This document shows, piece by piece, positions 8,630 through 17,400 of a stretch of 64,000 nucleotides of DNA. The stretch spans positions 248,001 through 312,000 of the forward strand of contig NZ_JAKLTS010000002.1 in the NCBI RefSeq assembly GCF_022012445.1, read 5' to 3'. Each line of letters begins with the position of its first letter. Position 1 is the first letter of the stretch. Source of the stretch: Massilia sp. TS11 (GTDB lineage: Bacteria; Pseudomonadota; Gammaproteobacteria; Burkholderiales; Burkholderiaceae_D). The notes below the pieces were generated by a model. It saw only the letters and a list, made by a program, of their open reading frames with translations. It did no database searches and was not told the origin of the DNA. A program made the position numbers and the translations under genes.

Positions 8630-9391
8630 TCAGGCGCTTTGGGTGAGTTTTTGCAGCGCTTCCGGGTTCAGGATGATCAGCTTGTGCGAATCCTTCTGCA
8701 CGATGCCCTGCTGCTGCAGGGTCAGCAGGGCGCGCGTGACGGTCTCGCGCGAGGTGTTGATCATGTTGGCAATGTCCTGGTGGGTCGGCAGGTTTTCCAC
8801 CTTGGCCGTGCCGTCCGGATTCTTCTGCTGGAGCAGGGCGATATAGGTGTAGATGCGTTTGACCGTGTTGTTAATCGACAGCAGGGCGCGGAATTCCGAG
8901 TCGCGCTGGATCTTCTGGGCCAGGTGGCGCAGCATCTGGTTGGCCACCGAGGGCGAGTGCGAGAACAGATGCAAGGCCGTGGGCGCGGGCAGGAAGGCGA
9001 CCAGCACCTCGCTCATCGCGACCACCGAGGCCGAGCGCGTGGAGTTATTGATCAGCGCGATTTCGCCGAAGAAGTCGCCCGGCTGCAGCATGCGCAGGCC
9101 GATCGCGCGCCCGTCTTCGGTCACGTCGATCACCTGCAGCGAGCCGGCCAGCAGGAACAGCAGGCCATCGCCACTGCCGCCCTTGTGCAGCACCACGTCG
9201 CGCTTGGCGTACTGGCGGATGCGGATATCCTGCTTGACCTTCAGCACTTCCTCGTCCGACAGGCCGGACAGCAGGGGGATGCGGCGCAGGTGGATGTGGA
9301 TATTCTGCTGGCGCGGCTCCTCCTGGAGCGCGGCCGGATCGGGCGGGCTCGGGTTGTCAGGCAGATCGGACATGGGGGCGGCGGCATTCAT
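8630..9391 (-). CDS. Crp/Fnr-family transcriptional regulator, CRP-like
   Basis: 253 residues. The cyclic-nucleotide-binding domain (about 35-150) keeps the phosphate-binding cassette GEIAL (G109, E110) and RSA (R119, S120), the positions used for cAMP in E. coli CRP. The HTH (203-226) has the recognition helix SRETVTR, matching the R-E-x2-x-R arrangement that reads TGTGA half-sites. There is no cysteine, which argues against an FNR oxygen sensor. It is last in an apparent operon with an adenylate cyclase, and perfect TGTGA-N6-TCACA palindromes occur nearby. The start is 9391; an internal ATG at 9373 is possible since neither has a strong ribosome-binding site. Confidence 0.9.
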   Translation of the reverse strand: MNAAAPMSDLPDNPSPPDPAALQEEPRQQNIHIHLRRIPLLSGLSDEEVLKVKQDIRIRQYAKRDVVLHKGGSGDGLLFLLAGSLQVIDVTEDGRAIGLRMLQPGDFFGEIALINNSTRSASVVAMSEVLVAFLPAPTALHLFSHSPSVANQMLRHLAQKIQRDSEFRALLSINNTVKRIYTYIALLQQKNPDGTAKVENLPTHQDIANMINTSRETVTRALLTLQQQGIVQKDSHKLIILNPEALQKLTQSA

Positions 9392-9458
9392 CGTCTTGCA
9401 GCATACATGAGGGGGACGGGCTCGGCCAAGGGCCGTGTTGCGTGCGCGTCCGGGGTGG

Positions 9459-10670
9459 CTAGGGGGCCTGCCATTGCCAGCTGAGTTGCACCAGACGGTT
9501 ATTGTACTGAAAGATCGAGATGTTTTCGCGATTGACAAGACGGCGCACCTCGAGCTGCAGGCTCTGGCGCGGGGCGACCGGATAGGTCCAGGCGGCCCGC
9601 AGCGCATGGGTGCGCTGGGCGCGCGTGGTGTCGATCAGGCCGGCCGCATAGGCGCGCTGGCTCTGCCAGGTCTGGCGCGTGTAGGACAGGTCGATCCAGC
9701 CGGCGCCCTCGGGCAGGGCCTGGCGCAGCACCAGGCTGGCCTGCTGGCCATGGCGGTCGCCGCCCGGGCGCAGCTCATGCGCTTTGTCGTCCAGCACGCC
9801 GAAACTGGCCGTCCACTGCCGCGTTTCGGCGCGGTAATTGAGGATGGCGCGCATTTCCCAGGTATTCGTGTCGAAATGGGTGAGCGTCATGTAATCGACA
9901 TGGTTGAAGCCGGCCAGCAGCTGGGCCTGCAGACTGCCGGGCAGGGGCAGGGGCGGGCCGACGCGCGCCTGCAGCTGCAGCTGGCGCTGGTAGAGCCGGC
10001 CGCCCAGGCTCATGGCGCCCAGCATGGCATTGGTGCGCACGGTCCAGGCGCCCAGGCGCCACGGGCTTTCGGTGCCGATGAACACGGAGCCGGTGTCGTA
10101 CTGGTGCAGGCGGTCGTTCTTGCGCAGCGAGAACTGGGCATAGCCGACGCTGCCATTGCGCGAAATATCGCGCAGGTAATCGCCGCTGAACACCGTGTAG
10201 TGATCGGGCTTGGGCAGGAACTCGTCGGACAGGGTGATCTCGCCGCCCGTGACCTGCAGCACCGGATTGGTGGCGCCCTGGTTGACGTTGTGGTCGAGCC
10301 CGCGCGCCAGGCTGAGATTGGCCTGGCGGTGCGCATTCCAGGTGCTGCAGCCTTCGCTGCGCGCCTTGCTGATCAGGGCGCGGATGGCCGGCGACGGCTG
10401 GAAACGGCGTTCGATTTCGGCGAACAGGCGCTCGGCCTCGTCCCCGTTGCCGAGGCTGCACTGGATCAGGGCCACTTCGAGCCAGGCGCCGGCGTGGGTC
10501 GGCTCGCCTTCGATCAGGCGCTTCAGGGTTTCGTAGGCATCCTGGTTGCGGCCTTCGCTGATCGACTGCAAGGCTTCCTGGTAGAGGTCGGGCGGCACCT
10601 GCTCCTCGCCGGCGCGGGCCGTCAGGGCCAGCAGGCAGAGCAGGGCGGGCAGCAGGCGGCGCAGCATCAT
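9459..10670 (-). CDS. Secreted TPR protein with predicted outer-membrane beta-barrel
   Basis: 403 residues with a signal peptide (MMLRRLLPALLCLLALTARA). Residues about 25-110 look like TPR helices (YQEALQSISEGRNQDAYETLKRL). The rest alternates polar and hydrophobic residues and ends in an aromatic-rich strand (LVQLSWQWQAP), as outer-membrane barrels do. A GLDHNVNQG motif after the TPR part resembles the D-x-N-V-N signature of TPR-barrel proteins such as the DUF560/Slam group; this assignment is tentative. The ATG overlaps the stop of the adenylate cyclase gene, implying coupled translation and a link to cAMP signalling or to the surface proteins across the intergenic region. Confidence 0.75.
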   Translation of the reverse strand: MMLRRLLPALLCLLALTARAGEEQVPPDLYQEALQSISEGRNQDAYETLKRLIEGEPTHAGAWLEVALIQCSLGNGDEAERLFAEIERRFQPSPAIRALISKARSEGCSTWNAHRQANLSLARGLDHNVNQGATNPVLQVTGGEITLSDEFLPKPDHYTVFSGDYLRDISRNGSVGYAQFSLRKNDRLHQYDTGSVFIGTESPWRLGAWTVRTNAMLGAMSLGGRLYQRQLQLQARVGPPLPLPGSLQAQLLAGFNHVDYMTLTHFDTNTWEMRAILNYRAETRQWTASFGVLDDKAHELRPGGDRHGQQASLVLRQALPEGAGWIDLSYTRQTWQSQRAYAAGLIDTTRAQRTHALRAAWTYPVAPRQSLQLEVRRLVNRENISIFQYNNRLVQLSWQWQAP

Positions 10671-12499
10671 GCGGCCTCCGGCGTGGCCAGGGTGAACAGC
10701 TGGGTCGGCTTTTCCTTGCCGCGCAGCAGACGTTCGCCCAGGGGCAGGAACTGGTGGCGCTTGGCGCGTTCGACCGTGCCGGCGCCGATGATCACGCAAT
10801 GGGGGAAGTCGCGCGCGGCCTGTTCGAGGCGCGACGCGGTGTTGACGCTGTCGCCGACGGCCGTGTAGACGCTGCGGAACTGGGTGCCGAAGTCGCCTGC
10901 CATGGCGGGGCCGGAGTCGATCCCGATGCGCACCCGCAGCGGCGGGCGGCCGGCCGCCACGCGTGCGGCCGACAGCACGGCCACGCGGCGCACGATGTCT
11001 TCGGCCGCGTCGAGCGCCAGGTCGGCGTGCTCGGCGTTCGGCAGCGGCGCGCCCCAGAACGCCACCAGGCCGTCGCCCGTGTATTTGTCGATGGTGCCGT
11101 GGCGCGTGAAGACCGGCCCGGTCAGGCAGTCGAGGAAGTCGCGCGTCAGCTTGGCCGCTTCATCCACGGGCAGTTGTTCAACCTGGGTCGTATAGCCTTC
11201 CATGTCGGCGATCAGGGTGGTGACGTCGCGCAGGCGCGGCGTGAGCGGGTCCTTGACGTCGCTGCGCAGCAGTTCGTCGACCACGGCCGGCGCCACATAC
11301 TGGCGCAGAGTATCAAACAAATGGCGCGAGCGGCGCTGCGTCAGCTGCCAGTGGAAGGGCACGCCGACGGCCAGCAGCCAGGCATGGGTGGCGAGCGGGC
11401 CGGTCAGGCCGAATTCGGCATCGTGGCGGCTGACCACGAAGGCCAGGCCCATCCAGCCGGCCGCCGACAGCGCCAGCAGGCCGACATTGGCCAGGGCCGA
11501 CAGGCGCGCAAACGCGAAGCTGGCCACGAGCGTCGCGGCCAGCGCATAGGCCAGCGCGATCCAGCGGCCCGGCCAGGGTGGGGGCGCGGTGCCGGCTTTC
11601 AGGTCGAGCAGGGTCGAGGTCATGGCCGCATGCACCCAGACCCCGGGCCGGTTCTCGGCCAGCGGCGTGGTGACGCGGTCGCCCAGGCCGAGCGAGGAGG
11701 AGCCGACGATGATCAGGCACTGCTGGCAGCTGGCCGGATCGATCTCTTCCTTGAGAATCTCGGCGGCCGACACCAGATAGTAGGCAGGCCAGTCGCGCTT
11801 GAGGCCGACGCGCATGAAGGCTTCGCGCGGCAGCACCAGGGAGCCGGGTCCGCTGCAGCAGTCGACCAGGGCCACGCCGAGGGTCGGATAGCGCTGGCCT
11901 CCCCAGCTGGTGAACAGCGGCAGGCGGCGCAGGGCGCCATCGGAATCGGGCACGAAGCCCAGATTGCCGACCTGGCGCGCATGCTGGACCACGCTGGCAT
12001 GGTTGGCCAGGTAGCCCGTGGCGGGCACGGCCGCGGTCTGGGCGTGGGCGCTGCTGGCACCGGCCAGCTGGCCCTTGCGCAGGGGCTCCGGCCGCTCGCT
12101 GCTGTAATCGAACATCTGCGCCAGCACCAGGCGGCCGGTGCGGCTGAGTGCGGCCAGGCGCGCCTCGCCGAGCGGGTCGCTGGCGTCCTCGAGCACGATG
12201 TCGAAGGCGACCCCGCGCGCATGGTAGTGGCCGAGCAGGGTTTCGGCCAGGTCGGCCAGGCGGCCGTGCGGCCACGGCCACGGCCCGTAGGCCTGCAGAC
12301 TGGCCTCGTCGATGTCGACAATCAGGATGCGCGGTTCCGGCGCCAGCGTGGTCTGCAGCTGCAAATAGCGGTCACGCACCCATTCGCCGGCGAAAAACGA
12401 GGTCGTCGGCGCCGTCCACCATTGCGCCCAGACCGTCAGTACGACCGCCATCACGGCGATCAGACTGCGGGCGATCAGGACGAAGGAGGGACGCGACAT
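10667..12499 (-). CDS. Adenylate/guanylate cyclase with CHASE2 sensor domain
   Basis: 610 residues: an N-terminal membrane helix (8-26), an extracytoplasmic CHASE2 domain (about 35-300), two or three more helices (310-385) and a class III cyclase domain (about 420-600). Metal-binding aspartates are D432 and D476. K472 (DKYTGD) and T546 (YTAVGD) are the adenine-specifying pair, so cAMP is the likely product. N553 and R557 supply the transition-state residues. It heads a minus-strand operon with the TPR/barrel gene and a CRP-type regulator, so signal input, messenger synthesis and receptor are encoded together. The CHASE2 ligand is unknown. Confidence 0.92.
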   Translation of the reverse strand: MSRPSFVLIARSLIAVMAVVLTVWAQWWTAPTTSFFAGEWVRDRYLQLQTTLAPEPRILIVDIDEASLQAYGPWPWPHGRLADLAETLLGHYHARGVAFDIVLEDASDPLGEARLAALSRTGRLVLAQMFDYSSERPEPLRKGQLAGASSAHAQTAAVPATGYLANHASVVQHARQVGNLGFVPDSDGALRRLPLFTSWGGQRYPTLGVALVDCCSGPGSLVLPREAFMRVGLKRDWPAYYLVSAAEILKEEIDPASCQQCLIIVGSSSLGLGDRVTTPLAENRPGVWVHAAMTSTLLDLKAGTAPPPWPGRWIALAYALAATLVASFAFARLSALANVGLLALSAAGWMGLAFVVSRHDAEFGLTGPLATHAWLLAVGVPFHWQLTQRRSRHLFDTLRQYVAPAVVDELLRSDVKDPLTPRLRDVTTLIADMEGYTTQVEQLPVDEAAKLTRDFLDCLTGPVFTRHGTIDKYTGDGLVAFWGAPLPNAEHADLALDAAEDIVRRVAVLSAARVAAGRPPLRVRIGIDSGPAMAGDFGTQFRSVYTAVGDSVNTASRLEQAARDFPHCVIIGAGTVERAKRHQFLPLGERLLRGKEKPTQLFTLATPEAA

Positions 12500-12525
12500 T
12501 GTGCTCGTGGGAAATATAAACGCGC

Positions 12526-12531
12526 AGTATA
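12526..12531 (-). promoter_or_regulatory. Predicted -10 box (TATACT) of the cyclase operon
   Basis: TATACT on the minus strand 27 nt before the cyclase ATG. The -35 position (ATTCCT) is poor. A perfect CRP palindrome lies about 110 nt upstream of the predicted start, in the intergenic region shared with the divergent fecR gene, so autoregulation is possible. Confidence 0.4.
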
Positions 12532-12622
12532 ACCTTCACTGTCGTGACAGGAATGTGGCGCCAGGTCTTAAATTGTTATTAATTTGTAATTTTAGCGGGC
12601 TTTCTGGCGAACAGCAGTAAAA

Positions 12623-12638
12623 TGTGATCGTTGTCACA
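12623..12638. promoter_or_regulatory. Predicted CRP site upstream of fecR
   Basis: TGTGATCGTTGTCACA, a perfect TGTGA-N6-TCACA palindrome. A GATAAT box at 12659-12664 predicts a start near 12671, putting the operator centre about 40.5 nt upstream, the class II activator position. The same centre-to-start distance occurs at 20395-20410. The site lies between the divergent cyclase operon and fecR. Confidence 0.7.
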
Positions 12639-12658
12639 GAATCCTATCCCATTGGCAG

Positions 12659-12664
12659 GATAAT
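12659..12664 (+). promoter_or_regulatory. Predicted -10 box (GATAAT) of the fecR gene
   Basis: GATAAT, five of six matches to consensus, 20 nt before the FecR ATG. No good -35 is present, as expected for a class II activator-dependent promoter. The leader would be only about 14 nt and includes the AGGGGA ribosome-binding site. Confidence 0.5.
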
Positions 12665-12684
12665 GGGAGAGAAAGGGGAAGTAT

Positions 12685-14103
12685 ATGTTGCGTGGTCTAA
12701 TTACAAGTGCTGTGTTGCTGAGTATCGCTGGCCTGGCCCATGCCGGGGTGGCGGGCAAGGTCATTTTCGTGACCGGCGACGCGCAGGCCGGCGGCCGTCC
12801 CCTGCTGCTCGACGCGAAAGTGAACGAGGGCGAACTGCTGACGACGGGTAAAGACGGTTTCGTCTATATCGAAACGGTCGACGAGGGCCTGCTGGTATTG
12901 CGCGCCAATACCAAGGCGCGGATCGTCGCCTACCAGGTCGATACCAAGCAGCCGAGCAATACGCGCGTCAAGCTGGAACTGCTGTCGGGCACGGCCCGTA
13001 CGAGTTCGGGCAATGCCGTCAAGCAGGCGCGCCAGAATTTCCGCTTCAATACGCCGCTGGCCGCCATCGGCGTGCGCGGCACCGATTTCACCGTCTATGC
13101 CGACCAGGACGTCACGCGCGTGACTGTCCATACGGGCGGCATCGTGATGGCCGGCTTTGGCGGCGCCTGTAATCCGGAAGGCACCGGCCCCTGCGAAGGC
13201 AATGCCAGCCGCGAGCTGTCGGCCAATCAGCGCGGCCAGCTGCTGCAATTGCAGCGCGGCCAGCTGGCGCCCCAGCTGCTGGCAGCCGGGGCGAATGCGC
13301 CCGACGCCATGTCGCCGCCGCGTTCGGACGAGCCGGTCGGCAAGCCCGGTGGCACGGCCCAGGCGCCCGTAGTGCAGCCCAACCTCGATCCGCAGAAGAC
13401 CGCCGTGATCAAGGAGCAGGTCGCGAATACCCCGCCGACGCATGCGCCGACCCCGGCCCCGACCGCGGCGCCGACCCCGGCCCCGACGGCCGCGCCGACG
13501 CCCGCCCCGACCGCGGCGCCGACCCCTGCGCCGACGGTGCCGCCGACGCCCGCGCCGACACCGATCCCGACGCCGGCCCCGACGCCAGCGCCGCCGCCGC
13601 CGGACAAGGCTATTAGCTGGGGTCGCTTCCAGCCGCTGGCTGACGCCCCGGCCACGATCGATCTGGCGCAGGCCGGTATTGATAATGAGCGTTTGGCGAT
13701 GAATCGTTACTACGCGCTGTTCCGCAGCCGCAGCGGGTCCGACTGGACGCCGCCCGAGCGTGGTACGGCCAGCTTTGTGCTCAAGGGAGGCGAGGCCGTC
13801 GTGCTGGATGACTACTCGTCGCGCGTTGCGTCGGCCAGCCTGTCCAATGGCAAATTGAACGTCGACTTTGGAGCGGGCAATTTCTCGACCAGCTTCGATC
13901 TGCTGGCCGCCGGCACCAGCTATCAGATGAAGGCCACCGGCACGGTCGGACCGAGCGGCATGATGTACGGTGACGGCCAGTGGAAGCCTAATAACAATAT
14001 GGAAGTGACCGGGGCGCTGTTCCGCGATGGGGCGGCCTACCTGTTTGAGGGTAGGCTCAATGCCACCCAGTCTGTGCAGGGCGCGACCAGCTGGGGCAAA
14101 TAG
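12685..14103 (+). CDS. Secreted FecR-domain protein with Pro/Thr/Ala linker
   Basis: 472 residues. A signal peptide (cleavage after GLAHA, residue about 20) leads into a FecR domain (about 22-165) with the typical FNTPLAAIGVRGTDFTVY motif. Residues about 252-305 are a low-complexity linker of P-T-P-A-P-T repeats, encoded by a GC-rich tandem DNA repeat at 13441-13600. A C-terminal beta-rich domain (about 310-472) ends YLFEGRLNATQ. No sigma-factor gene is adjacent, so this is not a classical FecR anti-sigma regulator; it may be a cell-envelope or peptidoglycan-associated sensor or scaffold. AGGGGA lies 6 nt before the ATG, and a perfect CRP site lies upstream. Confidence 0.85.
   Translation: MLRGLITSAVLLSIAGLAHAGVAGKVIFVTGDAQAGGRPLLLDAKVNEGELLTTGKDGFVYIETVDEGLLVLRANTKARIVAYQVDTKQPSNTRVKLELLSGTARTSSGNAVKQARQNFRFNTPLAAIGVRGTDFTVYADQDVTRVTVHTGGIVMAGFGGACNPEGTGPCEGNASRELSANQRGQLLQLQRGQLAPQLLAAGANAPDAMSPPRSDEPVGKPGGTAQAPVVQPNLDPQKTAVIKEQVANTPPTHAPTPAPTAAPTPAPTAAPTPAPTAAPTPAPTVPPTPAPTPIPTPAPTPAPPPPDKAISWGRFQPLADAPATIDLAQAGIDNERLAMNRYYALFRSRSGSDWTPPERGTASFVLKGGEAVVLDDYSSRVASASLSNGKLNVDFGAGNFSTSFDLLAAGTSYQMKATGTVGPSGMMYGDGQWKPNNNMEVTGALFRDGAAYLFEGRLNATQSVQGATSWGK
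13441..13600 (+). repeat. GC-rich short tandem repeat coding for the P-T-P-A-P-T linker
   Basis: Imperfect copies of a roughly 24-nt CCGACCCCGGCCCCGACCGC-type unit repeat in frame inside the fecR gene. The repeat is a whole number of codons, so copy number could vary without frameshift and would change linker length. Confidence 0.75.
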
Positions 14104-14132
14104 TAGTTTTTTTGCAACGGCTTTCGAAATTC

Positions 14133-14160
14133 AAACAGGGGCAGTGGCCCCTGTTTTTAT
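14133..14160 (+). terminator. Rho-independent terminator after fecR
   Basis: A perfect 10-bp stem (AAACAGGGGC / GCCCCTGTTT) with loop AGTG, followed by TTTAT. It lies 30 nt after the FecR stop and separates fecR from the surface-protein gene. Confidence 0.9.
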
Positions 14161-14484
14161 TTGTATGTTCAAGAAACTTCCTGCGCCGCCGATGTCAGCA
14201 GGGAGGGTCGAAACAGCCGCATCCTCTCCCGCCTGTTGCCGCTCTGCTGCGGCTGCCGCGCTTCGTTTCGGAAATTCTTGCTTTCGCAAATATTCTCTCT
14301 GATAATGGCCGCGGGTTAATTTCAGTATAAAAAATACTAGGCCCAGAAGGTTTTTGATGGTCAATGTGATGCCCGTCACATTTTCCATTGAAAATCCTCT
14401 GTCACTATACGGTCCGCAGGCTCGCCGAAAGCAAGTGAGTGGCACCGCATAGTACGTTTCAACACAACCTCTTAGGAGTTATTA
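14161..14484 (+). promoter_or_regulatory. Long leader/promoter region of the surface-protein gene
   Basis: About 320 nt with no convincing gene. It holds the CRP palindrome at 14365-14380, an AT-rich stretch before it, a CTATAC -10-like element at 14405-14410 and a strong AGGAG ribosome-binding site at 14474-14478, 6 nt before the ATG. The first 150 nt show nothing recognisable. An untranslated leader of roughly 70 nt is predicted, common for highly expressed S-layer genes. Confidence 0.55.
14365..14380. promoter_or_regulatory. Predicted CRP site upstream of the surface-protein gene
   Basis: TGTGATGCCCGTCACA, a perfect TGTGA-N6-TCACA palindrome that extends to AATGTGA...TCACATT. It lies 105 nt before the ATG. 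With the -10-like CTATAC at 14405-14410 the centre is near -44, roughly class II but less exact than at the other two sites. Confidence 0.68.
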
Positions 14485-17400
14485 ATGGCTACAGCATACA
14501 CGTCCGCTATTCAGCAATTGTACGTGGCTTACTTCAACCGTCCTGCAGATCCGGTCGGCCTGGCATTCTGGGAAGGTCAGATCAAATCCGATGCTGACCT
14601 GCAAAAAGTGATTACCTCGTTCTCGAAAGAGAAAGAGTACACGGACGCGTACGCCAATATGTCGACCGCCCAGACCATCAACCAGGTTTACCTGAACCTG
14701 TTCGGCCGTCCGGCTGACACCGGTGGCCTGCTGTACTGGGCTAACAAGCTGACCGATCCGACCTCGGGCCTGACCATCGCCAACATGGTTGCCGAGATCA
14801 CCAAAACCGCCGTGGGCACCGACGCCACCGCGATGAAGAACAAGACCACTGCCGCCGTGAACTTCACGAACGCTCTGGATTCGGGCGACAAGATCGTCGC
14901 TTACAACAGCGCTTCCGTCGCTACCGCCAAAGGCTACATCGCTAGCGTGACGACCGACGCTTCGCTGGCTACCGCGACCACCAACCTGTCGGCCACGATC
15001 ACCACGGTCCTGACCCAAGGTAACCCGGACGCCGCCAAAGAAGCCGTGGCCCTGACCACCGCTGCTGCCGCTGCTACCGCCGCTTCGGACGCCCTGACCG
15101 CCGCCACCACCAAGGTTGCTGCTGCTCAGACCGCCGCTGCCGCTGTGAAGACCGCGCAGACCACCGAAGCCGCTGCCAAGGTCACCGCTGACAAGACCGA
15201 CGCAAGCGCTCTGGCTGCTGTGACCACCGCCAAGGCACAAGCTGTGACCGATGCGGACACCGCCAACAAGGCCGCTATCCAAGCAGTGACGGACGCTCAG
15301 AAAGCCCTGAACGACGCCATCGCTTCGGGCGACGCTACCGCTGTGTCGACCGCGAACGGCAAACTGCTGATCGCTCAGAGCAACGCCACCACTGCCGCCA
15401 AGGCCCTGGCCGACGCCAACAGCGCCTACACGACCGCCAAGGCCGCTTCGGACGCTGCTGCTGCTGACGACAAAGCCTATGTGGACGCCCAGGCTGCTAC
15501 CGCCAAGGCCGTGACCGACGCTGACACCGCCAGCAAGGCCGCTGTTGCTGCTGCCGCTGACGCGCAGACCAAGGCTGCTCTGTACGTGACCGCCGCTGCT
15601 GCCACCAAGTCGACCACCACCGACGACACCGCTGCTGCAACCGCCAAGGCCAGCGCCGACAAGTCCGTGACCGACGCTGCTGCTGCCAAGGCCGTGTCCG
15701 ACGCCATCCTGAACGAAGCCGCTGCTGTCAAAGCTACCGCTGACGCCCTGGCCGCCTACAACACTGCCAAGACCAAAGCCGACACCGACAGCGCCGCTGC
15801 TGGCCAAGCCACGACCGACGCCACGAACGCCCTGGGCGCCGTGAACTCGAAAGTGACCGCCCAGACCGCCATCGACAAAGCCAAGGCCGAGCAGACCGCT
15901 GCCACGACCGCCGCCAGCTCGGCTGCCGCTCTGAAGCAAGCTGCTGACGCTTACGCTGCTGCTGCTGCCAAGACCGCTTCGACCTCGGACGATACCGACG
16001 CTGCTGCCGCAGTCAAGTACGCCCAAGGCCTGGTGGACGCTGCTGCAACCGCCAAAACCAGCGGCGACACCCACCTGTCGACCGCCACCCCGCTGCCGGC
16101 CAAGTACGACCCGCTGACCCTGAAGCTGACCACCGGCGCTGACACCGTCACCGGCGGCCTCGGCAACGACACCTTCGACGCAGGTACCAACAACTCGCTG
16201 ACCACCTTCGACAACATCGACGGCGGCGACGGCGTGGACACCCTGAACGTCCTGACCTCGAACACGACCCTGCCGGGCCTGCTGACGGTCAAGAACGTCG
16301 AAGTCGTCAACGTCAACACCACCGGCGCTGGCTACACCGCTGACATGAGCGGCTTCACCGGCCTGACCAATGCCACCATCAACGCTTCGGACACCGGCGC
16401 TAACCTGGTCGATCTGAAAGTCGGTGCTGGCGTCGCTTCGTCGGTCACCAACCTGGGCACCAACGGCGTGAAGATCGCTGGCGGCAGCACCCAGACCGTG
16501 AGCAGCTCGGGCGGCAACATCACCCTGTCGGGCGCTACCGGCAACATCTCCGTGTCGGGTTCGGCTGTGGGTGCTAGCACCACCAGCATCGACGGCGGCA
16601 AAGACATCGTCTACAGCGGCACCGGCGTGACCACCGGCGCTGTGACCGTGGGCGCTACCACCGCCGCCAGCGGCGTGGTGTCGATCACCGCTGCTGCCAA
16701 GGCTGACAATGCTGGCGCCACCAACATGGGCGCGATCAATGTCACCGGCGGCACCACCGTGTCCGTGACCCAGTCGGCTTCGCAGTCGACCGCCAACGGC
16801 GTGGGCGACGTTGCCCAAGGTAGCGTGACCGTGACCGGTACCTCGGCCACCACCTCGGTGACCGTCAAGCAGACCGCTGCTGCCGCTGCTGTGAAGGAAG
16901 CCTTCACCGCGACCTTCGCTGGCGCCACCACGGCCGGCCAGACCATCACCTTCGACGGTCAGACCTACACCAGCGCCGGTACCGCCAGCGCCACCGCCAC
17001 CGCCACCGCTTTCGTGGCTTACTACAACGCTCAGGCTGGTATCACCTGGGACGCTGTGGACAACGGCGACGGCACGGTCAAGTTCACCAACAAGACCGCC
17101 AAGGCGATCACGGATGCAGTGGCCACCGACTTCGGCGGCACCGCAACCAACAAGGTGACCTCGGTCTCGACCGGCACCCAAGGTAAGAGCGCCATCACCA
17201 CCGGCACCGTGACCATCTCCGACGCCAACGCATCGGATGCCACCAAGGCCAACACCATCACCTCGGTGACTCTGGACGGCTACAACACGACCAACATCAA
17301 CAGCAACAATCTGCAGAGCCTGACTCTGAAGAACTCGACTGCTGGTGTGACCGTGACCGACCAGGCTACCACCAAGGCTGACAAGCTGACCGTGACCATC

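Noticed and set aside
12540..12552. CTGTCGTGACAG palindrome near the cyclase promoter, considered as another CRP site
   Set aside because: The half-sites are in the wrong order and spacing for TGTGA-N6-TCACA.
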